A stretch of DNA of 64,000 bases. It comes from Phellopilus nigrolimitatus (taxonomy: Eukaryota; Basidiomycota; Agaricomycetes; Hymenochaetales; Hymenochaetaceae). The DNA is taken from NCBI GenBank assembly GCA_021029095.1, contig JAJOHG010000019.1, positions 558,001-622,000 on the forward strand, written 5' to 3'. Positions 23,562-35,564 of this stretch are shown in pieces. Each line of letters opens with the position of its first letter. Position 1 is the first letter of the stretch. The position numbers and the translations under genes are program-made. The notes beneath the pieces were generated by a model that ran no database searches, was not told the DNA's origin, and was given only the letters and a program-made list of their open reading frames with translations.

Positions 23562-26500
23562 ATGAGCTCGCTCCCCACGATTGTAAGCTGGTTTTTGCGA
23601 TTTCTTTCTATTTCTTTCTATTTTTTACCTTAAAATGCTGATATTTATCTGCTTTTGAAGGTTTGAATGCACTTTCCGGACCCTACGACTCCAGCCAAGT
23701 GCCCGTCAGAACTCGCAGACGAGGCGCAGACAACCACGATCCGGGCTGCGGCTGGTATCGCGCTCAAGAACGCGTTGAGCGCACACGTATGTGTCTCGCT
23801 GTTGCTTTCACGTTCCTCCGATTCTCGCAGCTGAAGCACATCATTCAGGAATCCACCCGCCAACTAGACTATTCTAACCCTTCCAGCGGAGCCGAAGGAG
23901 CGGGTAAAGCAGGACGTGTTAAGGGCACTTGCATCGCCCTCGCAGAAAGCCGGCGGCGTCGCCGCCCAGATTGTTGCTGCGATCGCTGCCGTAGAGCTCC
24001 CCAACAGCCAGTGGCCAGAAATCATCGAGATTCTACTTCGCTTTATGGACGGCCCCGACAATGTGAGCCTCAAGATCGTGACGCTCCAGGCGATTGGGTA
24101 CATTTGCGAAACTATCGTGCGTAGACGGCTTTTTGCTTGTCCGTGCTCGCTCTAACTCTCGCTTAGAAACTCGAGATATTGAGCATGCGATCTAATGAGA
24201 TCCTGACGGCTGTTATTCATGGTGCCCGCAAGGAGGAAACCTCGGTTGACGTTCAGCTTGCCGCCATCAACGCTCTTTACAATTCCTTAGAGTTTGTTCG
24301 CGACAACTTTAAGCGCGAGGTATGTGCCGACCGCTTTTTTCGGCGTTTTTACTGACTTTTCTCGCTTAGGGTGAGCGCAATTACATTATGCAAGTCGTGC
24401 GAGGCGACACAAAACCCGTCCGTACCCGTGCAAGTCGGCGCGTTGGGAGTGCCTTGTCCGAATAATGAGCCCTGATTATGATAAAATGGCTCTTTGAGGT
24501 GAGTATCGGGCATCAAACATCAAATGAATTTTTGTACCTCAACATTAATCTCAACAACTTACTTTCAGCTGACTATCCTCGGATGAAACACCCTGAAAAA
24601 AGCATCTCGTTACAAGCCGTTGAATTTTGGTCGACTGTATTCGAGGAAGAAATTGAGCTAGCCATCGAGGCCTCAGAGGTGCGTTTTCGGCCTTCCGAAC
24701 CTGGTTATGTTTATACGAAAACAAGGTATCTGACTTGTTTCTCTAGGCTGCGGAGTATGGTGAAGCACCGGAGACCGAATCCAAGAACTTCGCAAAAATT
24801 GCCCTACCTGAAATCCTCCCGGTTCTGCTTGGTTTACTGACTCGGCGAGACGAGGATGCCGATGAGGATGAATGGAACGTGTCCATGGCGGCGGCCACCT
24901 GCCTCGTGCTACTCGCCCAGACCGTCGCGGACGCTATTGTGCCCGCCGTGATCCCATTCACCGAGGCGAACATCAAGGCTGCCGACTGGCACCAACGCGA
25001 GGCGGCCGTGATGACGTTCGGCTCAATTCTCGATGGGCCGGACCCAATGATACTCACACTGCTAGTCACTCAGGCGCTACCGATCCTCGTCGACATGACT
25101 CGGGATGAGAACTTACTCGTGAAGGACACCGTCGCCTGGACGCTTGGCCGTATCTGTGACCTGCTCCTCGTCGTACTCAAGCCCGATGAGCACCTCCATC
25201 CGCTTATCTCCACACTTGTGAACGCGCTCGAAGACAAGCCGCGAATCGTCGCGAACTGCTGTTGGGTGCTTATGAATCTCCGCGATCAGCTTGGTTCGTT
25301 CTACGAGGAGGAAGGCCCAACGTTGAGCAGCGGCCCGCTCGCACCGTATTACGAAGGCATTGCGACTGCGTGTCACTGACGGGTAAGTGCAAAAGAGACT
25401 TACTCTTTCATGTCAGTCAACTTAATTTATTGCAGGACTGACATCGAGTCCAACTTCCGTACGTCTGCGTACGAAGCGCTGGTGTCGTATGTTACGCACG
25501 CTGGCCCTGAGTCGATCACCGTAGTTCCGAATACGGCCCTCGCTATTTTGTCGTGCATGGAGCATCTCCTCGGCATGCAGAACCAGCTCCTCGGCATTGA
25601 CGATCGCAACAACTGGAATGAGCTGCAGAGCAACCTCTGCAGCGTTTTGATCGTGCGTTCATATTTCTAAATATTAACTCGTTAAAAAGATGGTGTGGAT
25701 GCTAATACTAAGATAATTGCTTGCGATCCAGAGCGTTGTCCGCAAGCTTGGCGATGGCATTGAGCCTTTGGAGGACCAAATTATGACCGTCTTTTTGAGT
25801 CTTATCCAGTCTAGCAAGACATCAACCGTGCTTGAAGATGCTTTCCTCGTCGTGGGCACCATGGCCGCCGCCCTCGAGGTTAAGTTCTCGCCATATATCC
25901 AGGCCTTCTTGCCATTCCTCTACCCGGCACTCAAGGCGCACGAGGACACGCAGCTGTGCACGGTCGCGATCGGTGTCATCGGCGACATTTCGCGCGCGCT
26001 CGGTGAGCGGAGCGTGCAGTATGCGGGTCCATTCATGTCGGTGCTGCTTGAGAACCTGTCAAGCGAGACGCTTAACCGCAACGTGAAGATCCCGATTTTG
26101 TCGTGCTTCGGTGACATCGCGCTCGCGATTGGCCCGGGTTTCGAGCCATATCTTGACCATACCATGAATGTCCTGCGCTAGGCAGGATCAATCATGCCGA
26201 ACCCGTGGGTGTTTTGACCCTTGAATCTTAAACAAGCAGTATCTAACAACTGACCGGTATAGATGGACTATGAGCTCGTGGACTACGTCTCCCAGCTCCG
26301 TGAAGGCATCCTTGAGGCATACACTGGTACCGTGACGGGCCTGAAAAATACTGAGAAAGGTAGGCCGTCGATTCACCTAAGAAAAGAGTCAAATAAGAAA
26401 TGACGATTCATATTCCACAGTGCAACTTCTGCTTCCCTACGTACAATCGATGCTGGAGCTTGTGCAACGATGTCTCGCAGATGAGGAGTGGCCCGAGTCT

Positions 26501-26702
26501 GTTGCTTAGGCTGTCTTTGGGCCTTGTGGGCGACCTTGCGGACGCCTTCCCGAACGGCGAAATCAAGCAGCTTCTACTGGCGGAGTGGCTGGCGCAGATA
26601 CTGTTTCTTGGACAGAAAACATGCAGAATATGCGCAAAAGTTGGATCCTCGCATGGGCCTTACGCTGTCGACCAACGCATTGCTACCGCGCTGAGGTGCT
26701 AA
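23562..26702 (+). pseudogene. KAP95: Importin-beta (karyopherin beta-1) copy with many disruptions
   Basis: HEAT-repeat receptor for nuclear import of NLS cargo. Exons retain normal introns: about 23660-23786 (SELADE..., ALKNALSAH), 23887-24116 (SPSQKAGGVAAQIVAAIA), 24167-24319, 24370-24498, 24569-24678, 24747-25380, 25436-25652, 25732-26208, then MDYELVDYVSQLREGILEAY and LGLVGDLADAFPNGEIKQLL. Breaks seen: two bases lost near 24396; one gained near 24444; an apparent deletion of several codons near 24490; one base lost near 24581; a frame break near 25368; an in-frame TAG at 26179-26181 where the family has Gln (CAG to TAG); an extra base near 26504. The usual N-terminal 40-50 codons are not found; instead a short frame MSSLPTI starts at 23562 just after the inverted-repeat elements. 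Either a decaying copy or a poorly assembled real gene. The intron pattern argues against a retrocopy. Confidence 0.8.
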
Positions 26703-27082
26703 GTCTCTTGGACATCTGATTACACGCTCTAGTGGTACTGTGCCAAGTTCGTCTTACGCCTCGCAGAGAACCAGGCGCGCACAAAATGCCAGGTTCTCAG
26801 TTGCAGTCTACCCGCCCCACTTTGTGTAAGTAATTGAGCCATTGTCCTGTACACATTAGATGCGACTCCATTATATTTATTCTGATACTTCTCTACACTA
26901 TGTAATGTTTTGCTTCGACTTCGCGGACTTGGTAGAAGCGAAAGAAGAGGTCGATCCCGACTTAGACTTTGGTGGCTGTGTCCGTGCACCGTCTTTTCGT
27001 CGCTGTTCATGCCGGCTGTTGCTGCTGTTGCTGCTCGTCTACACTGTCAACTGCCCTTTCGACTACTCTTTTACATTTCAAT
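26703..27082. other. Left flank of the recombinase gene pair
   Basis: No gene. Contains CTG/TGC-rich repeats (about 27018-27040) just before the recombinase start. If the pair is a mobile element, its left end should lie here. I could not identify a terminal motif or a target duplication. Confidence 0.4.
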
Positions 27083-28738
27083 ATGGCTTCTGCTGAAGAA
27101 GTCTTTGTCAATCTGACCTTGGAAAGCGAGGTCATCTTCTCTCAGGCTGATGGACAGGTAAAGAAAAAAATGTTGTCGTTTCGGAGTGCTGGCACATCTG
27201 ACACCCCGCAATTGTGCAGATTCTTCACCAGCAAGACAATGAAGATGATATCTGGGCTGTAGAGAACCTTAACGAAGCTGTCATGGAATGTATCAATGAC
27301 TTCCATGAGGTGGACAACTCTCCGGCAGGGAAGTTTGCTGAGCAGATGGCTTCTAATCACATAGCAGAAGGGACATTCAAGGGCTATAGAAGGTGAGCAT
27401 AGTCAAGCTTCTCTTTATTTATTTACCAATTAGAGTGCACTTTTCAAGGATTATATGTGATTATATTATGACAATGCGTACAATGAAGGGAATTAGGTGG
27501 AACCCGGTGATCACAACAAGGGACACACCAAAGGACATTGTCCTGATGATAGCTCATAAATGTGGACCCATTGAGAGCCGGTGTGAAGGAAAGAAGGTGT
27601 GTAAACTATTAGCTTTCTTTGGTGCTTTAATAATTTTATAAAAGTTTGCAACTGCGGTTTCAACTCGGGCAGCTCTATCATATTGGTACGGTGCTGTCCG
27701 CCCAGGAGAGAGCACGTCTACCTGGACTGTTGACAAGTATGACATCTGGTAAGGACATTAGCTCACTATCTATTTTATAATTGATATACCCACATTTTTT
27801 CACAAGTCATGGTCTTCCGACGCGTGCGGAGCTCGTCTCAAGATTCATGCGTGGATTACAGAAAAGAAAGGCAAAGCTTGGTGACAGCTCAACTTCTGCC
27901 CGTGCTGTCACATATGAAGATATGATCAACCTCTATTCCATTTGCATTGAAGATCAGAGCCTCACCGACGCTCAACGTCGTGCTGGAGTTGTTCGTTATG
28001 TTTGTCTTTTCTTTTACATTTCTTGATGCATACAATAGACTAATGATATATACTACAGGCTGTCTACCTTTTTGCATGGCTTCTCCTTGAGCGGCTTGGG
28101 GAAACACTTGAGCTGGAGTTCAGAAACATCGATTTTCGAGGTATGTTCTCCAGTCTGTCAGAAATCTACAATTTTAAATTGTCTTTACAGGTGCATGGTT
28201 TGGTGTACAGATGCTTACACGGAAGAACGCACAGACCGGTGAGACGCATGAGATGCGACTCTATGCTAATGATCTTGATCCAAAGATTTGTCCAATGCGT
28301 GTCCTTCTGCGGATGGTTGGTCTATATGGCAAATTGGTCTCAGCAACAGGTCCACTCTTTCTGTCAGTCAGTGCATCTGGGAAAGTTGAGCCTCATAAAA
28401 GAATGGTCAGTCCTTTTCATTCAAATCAAAGGTCATTTTCTAATTTGTATATACAGACGGCTAGTTCAATCAGCCGCATGCTTCATAGTGACCTCCAGAA
28501 GCTTCACTACAAATCATGGTCTGCATTTGGTACCCATTCTTTCCGTCGTGGAGGGTGCCAATTCCGCATGAAGCATCGGAACTGGTCGCCAGACATGGTA
28601 GCTGCTTGGGGGGGTTGGTCACAGCAGGAAGCAGTGACTATGTTTCGCTACTTTTTCTCACCCAATGACAATCATGAGCTGTTGAATGAGTATGATCTTG
28701 TTGGACTCCCAGTTGCTAAAAGGCAGCGCCTTTATTAG
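27083..28738 (+). CDS. Crypton-like tyrosine recombinase, catalytically complete
   Basis: DNA strand-exchange enzyme acting through a covalent phosphotyrosine. Nine exons: 27083-27157, 27220-27392, 27434-27596, 27645-27748, 27807-27990, 28059-28140, 28191-28405 and 28457-28738, with one junction near 27990 uncertain. The N-terminal half has helical core-binding features (HGLPTRAELVSRFMRGLQKR). The catalytic half shows Arg-I in LLLERLGETLELEFRNIDF, aligning with the R-x-x-E-x-x-x-L-x-x-x-D-I pattern of the superfamily. It also has the beta-hairpin Lys in MLTRKNAQTGE, the H-x-x-R box in GTHSFRRGG, Trp in AAWGGWSQQEAV at the His/Trp position and Tyr in TMFRYFF. No premature stop was seen. It resembles Crypton-type enzymes of fungi rather than phage integrases. 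No GCR1-type C-terminal DNA-binding domain is visible. The exon count and AT-rich codon use differ from neighbouring host genes. Confidence 0.8.
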
Positions 28739-28820
28739 TTACTTTCTGATTTTGTTCATTGATCAAATCTATGCCCAAGTTTTCAAAATGTACAAAAATT
28801 GTATTTACTTCATTGATATC

Positions 28821-30117
28821 TTAAACTGTGGTTACTGTGCTGATTCTCTTTTCCAAAATGCGGCCTATTAAGTACCAATGATCAGTTGGGAAGACAGAAT
28901 CCCACTTAGTCTTTGAAAACTCCATGTCCTCCAAATATTCTTCCTTCTGCTTCTCCTCCTCATTTCTGGCCTTCCAAAGCTCCCTCCAAACCTCAAATTT
29001 GTTCTTATCACCCCAAACTCCAGCCCAGGCCACCTTTGAGAAGTCCCCCTGATCCTTGTACCTGTCATCTTCCATCTCAGTCCCAATTGCTGATTCACAC
29101 TTATTCAGCATGTAGTCAGCAACAGCGTTGAATGCAAAACACCCATCATCATCTGTCTTCTTCCTCCCTCCTCTCCCTGAGGATGTGCTTGAAGGTCGCT
29201 TGAAGAATTCGAAAAAACGGGTGTCGTCGCTTTTGAAATCATCAACGAATGTCCTGTAAACACGGGACCGACGGCTCATCACTGGCTTGATTGAGGTCCA
29301 TCTACCTCCCTTTCCCTTCACATTGTCCTTGTAGTGCTGGATTTCGCCTCTCTTTCCCTGCCCAATAGCCTCACGTAGACCACTAGCCCTGTCAAGACCT
29401 TCAATGAATATGTCGATGGAAGCAAGAATGTGTGAATTTGCTGCAATTGAAGGTTCGACTGGTTCAGCCTCTGGGGAACTCGAGCGAGTAGTGCATGTAA
29501 GAGCTGACGCGGAGTTGCGCTGCTGGGTTACTGATGGAACAGGACCTGCCAGGAATGTGGCATGAAGTGACTCCAAGTCTCTTCCAGGCTCCTGCACACT
29601 GGGTCTTGCTGTTGCAGGGATTCAAAATGGATATTTGTGTATAATGAGAGATATATGGCTCACCCAGTTTCTTTAAAAAATCATAGGGCTCCTGAAAACC
29701 CCAGTCCCTATATGCATCCAGCATAAGATCATACTGCTCCTGGCACATCTTCTCTTCATCTCGAGTGATAGATATTTGTGGCTTTACGTCCTCCGGGCTA
29801 GCAAAGGCAGGTGGGGGTGGTGGCAGGGCATTGAGATTAATAGAGAAGTATGTAGCAAGTTTTTTAGACAGTTCTTCCTTGTTTGCATTGGAGACGTTAC
29901 GGATTGGTTTATCGTGTCGTCCTCTGATGCGGAAGTGGGTGGCATTGATCTCGTTAGCCCAATATTTGAGGTCCCGGCCCTTTGCCGCTTTGAGATCAGC
30001 AGCAGTCGCGGGAAACCCGTCGCAGCCGGCTTCGACAAGTCTGTCCTGCTCGGCTGACACCATGCCGCTGGAAGAAGGCTGGTGCGTGCCGTGCTCAAAG
30101 CATGGGAGGTCCGACAT
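28821..30117 (-). CDS. Unknown partner of the tyrosine recombinase
   Basis: Two exons (29664-30117 and 28821-29608), 413 aa, intron 29609-29663. I do not recognise the family. The N-terminal part (about residues 25-95) includes FPATAADLKAAKGRDLKYW and NANKEELSKKLATYF, spaced like a SAP-type DNA-binding helix pair. The middle is Ser/Thr/Pro-rich. The C-terminal half has aromatic and charged motifs (RTFVDDFKSDDTRFFEFF, AWAGVWGDKNKFEVWRELW) and a Lys/Glu-rich helix (KARNEEEKQKEEYLEDMEF). Frame is clean. It is convergent with the recombinase gene and shares its base composition, so it may be a second gene of the same element, for example a DNA-binding accessory factor; that role is inference. Confidence 0.65.
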
Positions 30118-30631
30118 AAGTACGAGGATAACAAGCCCGCAGATGATATCAGAGGTGTCGAAGATGAGAGACGAAACGAAGTAACGACCACGCCAAAAAC
30201 ACGACTGTATATACTCAAAACCTTCTTTATAAATTATTAAATTAAATTATTATAACATATCATTCGGTCAGATGTAAGATGTAAAGAGCTCGTGTATGGA
30301 GATGGGAGGAGGACGAGTGCGGCCACCTTGGCCAGGTGGCTGCCCGGACACGAAGATGAAGTGCTTGACATGTGTCGGTACCCTCGCAAAAGCATTGACA
30401 CAGTTCCCCGTGCGACCGCCCTTCCTCATCGCTAACCACCCAGCCGCCGCTGCCATGATCACCTTGTCGGTGTACCATAAGTAATAGTGTGCGGTGGTGC
30501 GGTGCTTAGTGCTTGTGTAGCCTGCCGGCTTGGTCGTTCAGCAGCTGCGCGTGCGACTTCATGTGCTGTGATGCATGGCATGTATGGTGGTCGACAGTCG
30601 GCTCCAGTAACGTAAATCGAGTCCAGCACGT
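30118..30631. other. Right flank of the gene pair, up to the FZR1 stop
   Basis: Begins with a very AT-rich stretch (about 30225-30262). Short frames such as 30268-30462 (minus) are not supported by any family. The right end of the putative element should lie here. Confidence 0.4.
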
Positions 30632-32098
30632 TCACCGAATTTGTCGTCCAAAATCGAGCTTGCTCTCCTTCTTCGACTCCCGGTTCTCCTTCGTCGAAAA
30701 CGCGTTCCAGAACCGCAGCGTCTCGTCCCCCCGCCCCCGTCACGATCGTCTCCCCATCCGGGCTCATCGCGAAGTACAGCACTCGGTGCGTGTGCCCCGT
30801 CAGCGATGCGACCATGTCCAACGACGGGTACTTCCAGATGCAGATCTGGTTCTGCGCCGTCGCCGACAAGAACCCATGGGTCGATACCAGCTCGTGCGAT
30901 GTTAGCGATCACGTCAGGTTACACACCTGCTCTCCCACAAATTATCTCAGCACAGCGTTTTTTGCCTGGAAGAAGAAATTACGCACCTGACTTCCCGTGT
31001 CCAAGTCGTTCAGCATCGTCCCATTGAACATGTTCCAGAACCGGATCGTCTTGTCCTGCGTCCCCCCACCCATCGCCAGAATCCCAGACATATGCGGGTC
31101 CCATGCCAGTGCTTTCACAGCAGCAGTGTGTGCTCGTGGAACCTCCACAGTGGCTGGTCGCCCGGCACGTCGTCCATCGCGTTCGTGCTCCCGTTTGCAG
31201 TTGCGACTACGCTCCCGCTCGCGCCGGTACTCATGCCAGGGTCAGCGACACTCGCGCCTGTGACAGAGGCAATGGTCGCCCTCCCTCCACTTAACGAACT
31301 CCCGCTCCCGCTCGCGAGCATTGCGTTCTGCGGACCGCCGCCGCTCCACTTGAGCCCACACCTCCTGCCGGTGCCCCACGCACTGCCTAAACGGCATCGT
31401 GCCCGACTCCCGCACGTCCCATTGGTGCACCATCCGGTCCCGCGAGCCCGATGACAAGATGTGCGCGTTCCACGCAAGCACCCCGATGCGCTGCGCGTGC
31501 GCCTGCAGATATGTCCGCAAGACTTGTAGTGTGTGGGTGTCGTAGATGTGTAGACGCCTAGATAGTGTCCCAATAGCTAGTGTGGTGCTCTGCATGCTGC
31601 GATTCAAGAATGTATCGACGGAAAAGAAAGAGGGGAGACGCAAACTCACCTACTGGTTCTGCAAATCACAGTTTTAACACGGCTGCTGTGTGCACAGTCC
31701 ATAGATAGACACACGAACCCAACCCGACACCGAGTACGTTTGTACTCGACCAATCCACCAGGTTCGAGTAAAAGTCATCTGCGAGGTCCGGTGCGTCCAG
31801 GACGCGATATGGTGTTTTGCAAACGCTCCGCAATTGCCGCCATGGTCTCTCCAGAAGGTGCTGGCTCTCTGCGCACAGGGCTAAGAGAATAGACCTCGTC
31901 GGCAGGTGTGTCCAATCGGCGTGTCGGAGTGGCGGGATTGAAGTTGCTGAGCGAGTTGAAGTTGAAAAAGACCCTTCCTAGAGGGTGTGGATGGGAGGGC
32001 TGATGTCGAAGCGTCGTTGTTATCTCGTCTGGGGTGCGAGAGGTCCGCGCGGTGCCGGGCATACGAGCGGCCTGATGCCAGCCGGCACCGGCGATCAC
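30632..32098 (-). pseudogene. FZR1: APC/C activator Cdh1/fizzy-related, frame broken at several sites
   Basis: WD40 adaptor that brings substrates to the anaphase-promoting complex in late mitosis and G1. Readable parts: an N-terminal region with NPATPTRRL and DEVYSLSPVR; TPYRVLDAPDLADDFYSNLV and DWSSTNVLGVGLGSCVYLW; WD repeats ([63 protein letters not shown]); and a C-terminal tail ending in the diagnostic Ile-Arg before TGA at 30632-30634. The wording around DFYSNLVDWSS favours Cdh1 over Cdc20. Breaks: a frame change near 31840-31858; two bases lost at 31665-31672 and at 31354-31362; two gained at 31126-31134; TGA in place of Trp at 30909-30911; an extra base in a C6 run at 30726-30732. Essential-gene status is not certain for Cdh1, so either decay or poor assembly is possible. 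Confidence 0.8.
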
Positions 32099-32133
32099 CG
32101 GAGGAAGCGGTTAAGCGACGGCAGACGTGCCTG

Positions 32134-32185
32134 GTTTCTCGAGAAACGCTGAGGTAAGCACCCCCCGCCACCGTGGCGTTTCTCG
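32134..32185. repeat. 46-bp inverted-repeat element related to those at 22.8-23.4 kb
   Basis: CGAGAAACGC (32140-32149) and GCGTTTCTCG (32176-32185) are perfect inverted copies. The left arm sits in the palindrome GTTTCTCGAGAAAC (32134-32147). The first bases after the left arm (TGAGGTAAGC) parallel those of the 22.8-kb element (TGACGTGAGC). It lies between the FZR1 start and the P450 start. Confidence 0.7.
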
Positions 32186-32237
32186 TGAAAGAAAAGCTCC
32201 CCTTCGTCGTCTTTTCTAGTATGAACTCAGGCTGAAA

Positions 32238-34759
32238 ATGATCGTATATCTCGTTGATGTTGTTGTGGTTGCTTGTGCTCTGAAATACTTACAACTTTGG
32301 TTCTCTTTATACAAACGACGTACGGCAACTCCGAAGTATCCCCCGGGACCAAAAGGGCTACCTTTGGTAGGAAACTACTTCGAAATGCCACCCGATAAGG
32401 AGTGGGAAAAGGCGAAAGAGTGGGGAGAACAGTACGGTGAGTTTGGAAATCCAGGCGTCTCCAGACTCCTGATAAAATACTCACGCATTCACCAGGGAGT
32501 CTGGTGTTTTTCAGGAACTTTGGCACACCCTACCTCTTCTTAAACACATATGAAGCTGCCGTCAACCTATTCGAGAAGCGTGGTCATAACTACTCGTCTC
32601 GGCCGGAAAATGTCATGGTCGAGCTGTATGCTACATATCCATGTGCTCATAAGCTCTAGTCCACTGCTTACTTTCTTCGCTTTTTTTGCCGTCCTTGCCG
32701 CCCAGCGAGGGTTTTTCGCGATGGTTTCCGTCAGCTTTGCCTTACGGAGACGAACTCAAGAGGACCAGACAGTTGACGCATCGTTACTTCCAACCATCTG
32801 CTGTAGAGGATTACGCAGAGCTTCAGACGCGATCCGCTTACAGGATGCTGTTGGGGATTTTGAACGCACCGGATAAATTTCCTGCTGTCCTGAGACAGTG
32901 AATCTCGCTATCTTTTTTATTTTCTTATTTAACTCATTACAATCGCAGCTCAGCTGGCGAATCGATCATGATGGTCACCTACGGTTATCAAGGTATGTTT
33001 ATTCTATTTCAATACGCTCTGGGATAGACTGCATACTCATTTTCTCAGTCAAAGAATCCGATGACCCGTATGTCGCACTTGCGGATAAAGGTTTGGCGGC
33101 TTTTATTGAAGCCAGTGGCTTCTTCCTTGTGAACGCTCTTCCTTGGTGTGAATATACTGGTCTACCGTTTTACGGTGTCCAATTTGTCTAACAACGTTTT
33201 CCGTTAAACAGTACGCCATCTCCCTGCTTGGTTCCCAGGTACTAGTTTCCATGCGATTGCGAAGGAGGGCTACAAACATTCGATGGCTATGTACCACGAG
33301 CCGCACAAGATGGCGAAAGCAATAATTGCAAGTCTCATTTGTCGTGCATTTGGGATGGGTGATCATTTGTTAATTTCGCTAACTTGTTAGTCTGACGGCA
33401 CGGCAGCACCGTCGATGACAAGCAAATTTATAGAATCGAAAACAGCTGAAAACGGGGCCATAAAAGACGAAGACCTCCTTGCTAAGACCACAGGTGTTAT
33501 GTACGCAGGTCCGTCAGACTCATGAGACTATGACTTCATCTAGCTGTTGACAATAATCAACAATAGCTGGCGCAGACACAGTGAGCTAGTATTTCTACTT
33601 TTTTCTATCTCCAAACAAGAAACTCGCTTATATTTCTTTCCGGGGTATGTCAAGACCGTATCATCGCTGCTAACGTTTATACTGGCTATGGTCCTGAACC
33701 CCGAGGAACAACGACGCGGACAAGAAGAGGTAGATAGAGTTATAGGCAGGGACAGCCTTCCGACCATGAAGGACCGTCCGGATCTACCATTTGTGGATGC
33801 ACTTTGTAAAGAGGTACTGAGGTGCGTTTGTACAGATGGTATAATAAGACTACATCGGCCATGGACTGACTGAACTTCCGCCCCATGATTATACATTCGT
33901 AAAAGATGGCAAATAGTCGGGCCTGTGGGTACGTTAACTTGATATTAGTAAATGTATCCGATTTCATCGATTTAAGCCGATTCCGTCAGGTCTTGCACAC
34001 GCTGTTGCAGATGACGACGTCTACGATGGCTATTTAATTCCGGGCGGTACCTCTGTTTACGCAAACCTCTGGTGAGCACTTCAACTCTTCGTGCTGTAGA
34101 AAGAAATCCGCCAAAATATGTCAATTTTATTATGACTGATTGGCTTTATATAAGGGCAATGTCACGGGATCCTAAGGAGTATCCAGAACCAGAAAAGTTC
34201 ATTCCTGATAGATGGCTTCCTAAAAAAGGGACAAGAATGCCTCTCGACGTTAGCAAGATTGTCTTTGGAATTGGCCGACGGTGAGCATCTATCCCAGTGC
34301 TTTATTTGCGAAAGTAGTACTTGTTTGAAGAGGACGTCGGCTGATCAAGCATAACTTCCTATTCTTCGTTTATTGTTTTTACGGAGACTAGAATTTGTCC
34401 GGGAAGGTTTTTTGCAGACAATGCTGTAAGTTCATACAACCTCTTAGACAAGTAAACAAATATACTAATGGTACTTTCGATGAATTGTACAAGGTGTTCA
34501 TCGGAATAGCATCTCTGTTGTCTGCTTTCAACATCCAAAAGGCTCTCGACGAGAATGGGGTTCCAATCACGCCGACTGAGGAGTATACCACAAACTTCAT
34601 AAGGTTAGCATTTCTAAAGTCTGGACCCACTTGTTGTATTCTTTTGTACTTACTGTGAACAATACCGCAAGGCATCCTAAGCCATTTAAGTGCAAGATTA
34701 CACCGCGCTCTGAGAAGACAGCGTCGCTAATTCGTCAAGCTGTCGAGTCTTCTGGATGA
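32238..34759 (+). CDS. Cytochrome P450 monooxygenase
   Basis: Heme-thiolate oxygenase of the microsomal class, expected to use NADPH-P450 reductase. An N-terminal membrane anchor (about residues 2-20) is followed by the Pro-rich hinge YPPGPKGLPLVGNYF. About fourteen exons read in phase, among them 32238-32436, 32496-32625, 32706-32897, 32949-32992, 33049-33147 and 33212 onward. Motifs: helix-C region PYGDELKRTRQLTHRYFQPS; helix-I AGADTTVSS across three exons near 33560-33670; ExxR in LCKEVLRW; aromatic-Arg FIPDRWLP; heme loop FGIGRRICPGR split across an intron near 34281-34395. The C-terminal exon ends at 34759. One junction (near 33315-33390) may use a GC donor. The set of fungal-type motifs is complete and no frame break was found. 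Substrate cannot be inferred; no biosynthetic cluster is visible around it. Confidence 0.9.
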
Positions 34760-35564
34760 ACCATGAGATGTTGAATCAGAAGGGAGGCTTTTACTCGTCT
34801 ATTCGCATGATCACTCGTGGGATTTAGATGCAAATTATAAGTTGACGATCGAACTACCGAAAACAATGTATGTCTTTTTCGAGCTTTGCAAATGGAAAAG
34901 GTTCGCTTGGAAGCTTAGCTAGACTTGTGCTGGTGACTAGACCGAAAGGATATCTGCCAGTCCGTAGGGTGAAGCTGCGTGCAAGAGGTGCTTCTACTCA
35001 ACCCCCTATCCTAAGTCCAGAGTAATTCTAGAAAGTGAGCACATTCTTTTGCAGAGTGCCCTCGAACGTGCTTTTTACGACACTCTGAGACCGGGCTACG
35101 CGAGAGTGGTCTTGATCCCGGACATGACATCGGCACGGCGGCGTTAGCAGAACGTGGACAGGGCCAGATTGCCCATTAGATTACTTGGAATGATGGCTGA
35201 AGTTGCCGTGTATGCGGCTCCTGTTTACTGTCTCACTTTACATCTAGCTCTTTCGTGACCCTTTCGTGTTCCTTGGAACAGGAAGAGTTGGATAAAGGCA
35301 CCATTTACTTCGAAGATGCGTCGGAAACAGCGCATCACGGGCGCTCAACAGTATCCTTATGAAGTTTCATGTATTGGGTTAATGTCTCAACCGACCTGCT
35401 GTCAGTACATATTTACATCAGTGACATTTTTATCTTGTTGACGGTCTATCAGGGTGAAAGGAAACAAGGAAACACAGCCATGTCGACGAGGTATTCATAT
35501 CGGCAGGATACGAGCCTGCCGCGAAAAGCGGTCTCGCAATTTCCTTCACAAAATTTAAAGCTCC
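34760..35564. other. Intergenic, possible fragments only
   Basis: Short plus-strand open stretches with some codon-like character (around 35040-35260) but interrupted by stops. I could not assign them. The segment lies downstream of both the P450 and GCDH genes. Confidence 0.4.

Larger units (their letters stand above)
27083..30117. mobile_element. Putative two-gene tyrosine-recombinase element (Crypton-like)
   Basis: Two convergent multi-exon genes, stop codons 82 bp apart, form an AT-richer block between KAP95 and FZR1. One encodes a tyrosine recombinase with all catalytic residues; the other is a protein I do not recognise. Cryptons lack terminal inverted repeats and leave short target duplications, so ends cannot be set from this sequence alone. 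The limits given are just the two coding regions. Confidence 0.6.

Noticed and set aside
26179..30911. C-to-T type nonsense changes in KAP95 and FZR1 as signs of repeat-induced point mutation
   Set aside because: Only two such changes were identified and surrounding sequence keeps normal GC-rich codons; RIP would leave dense transitions.
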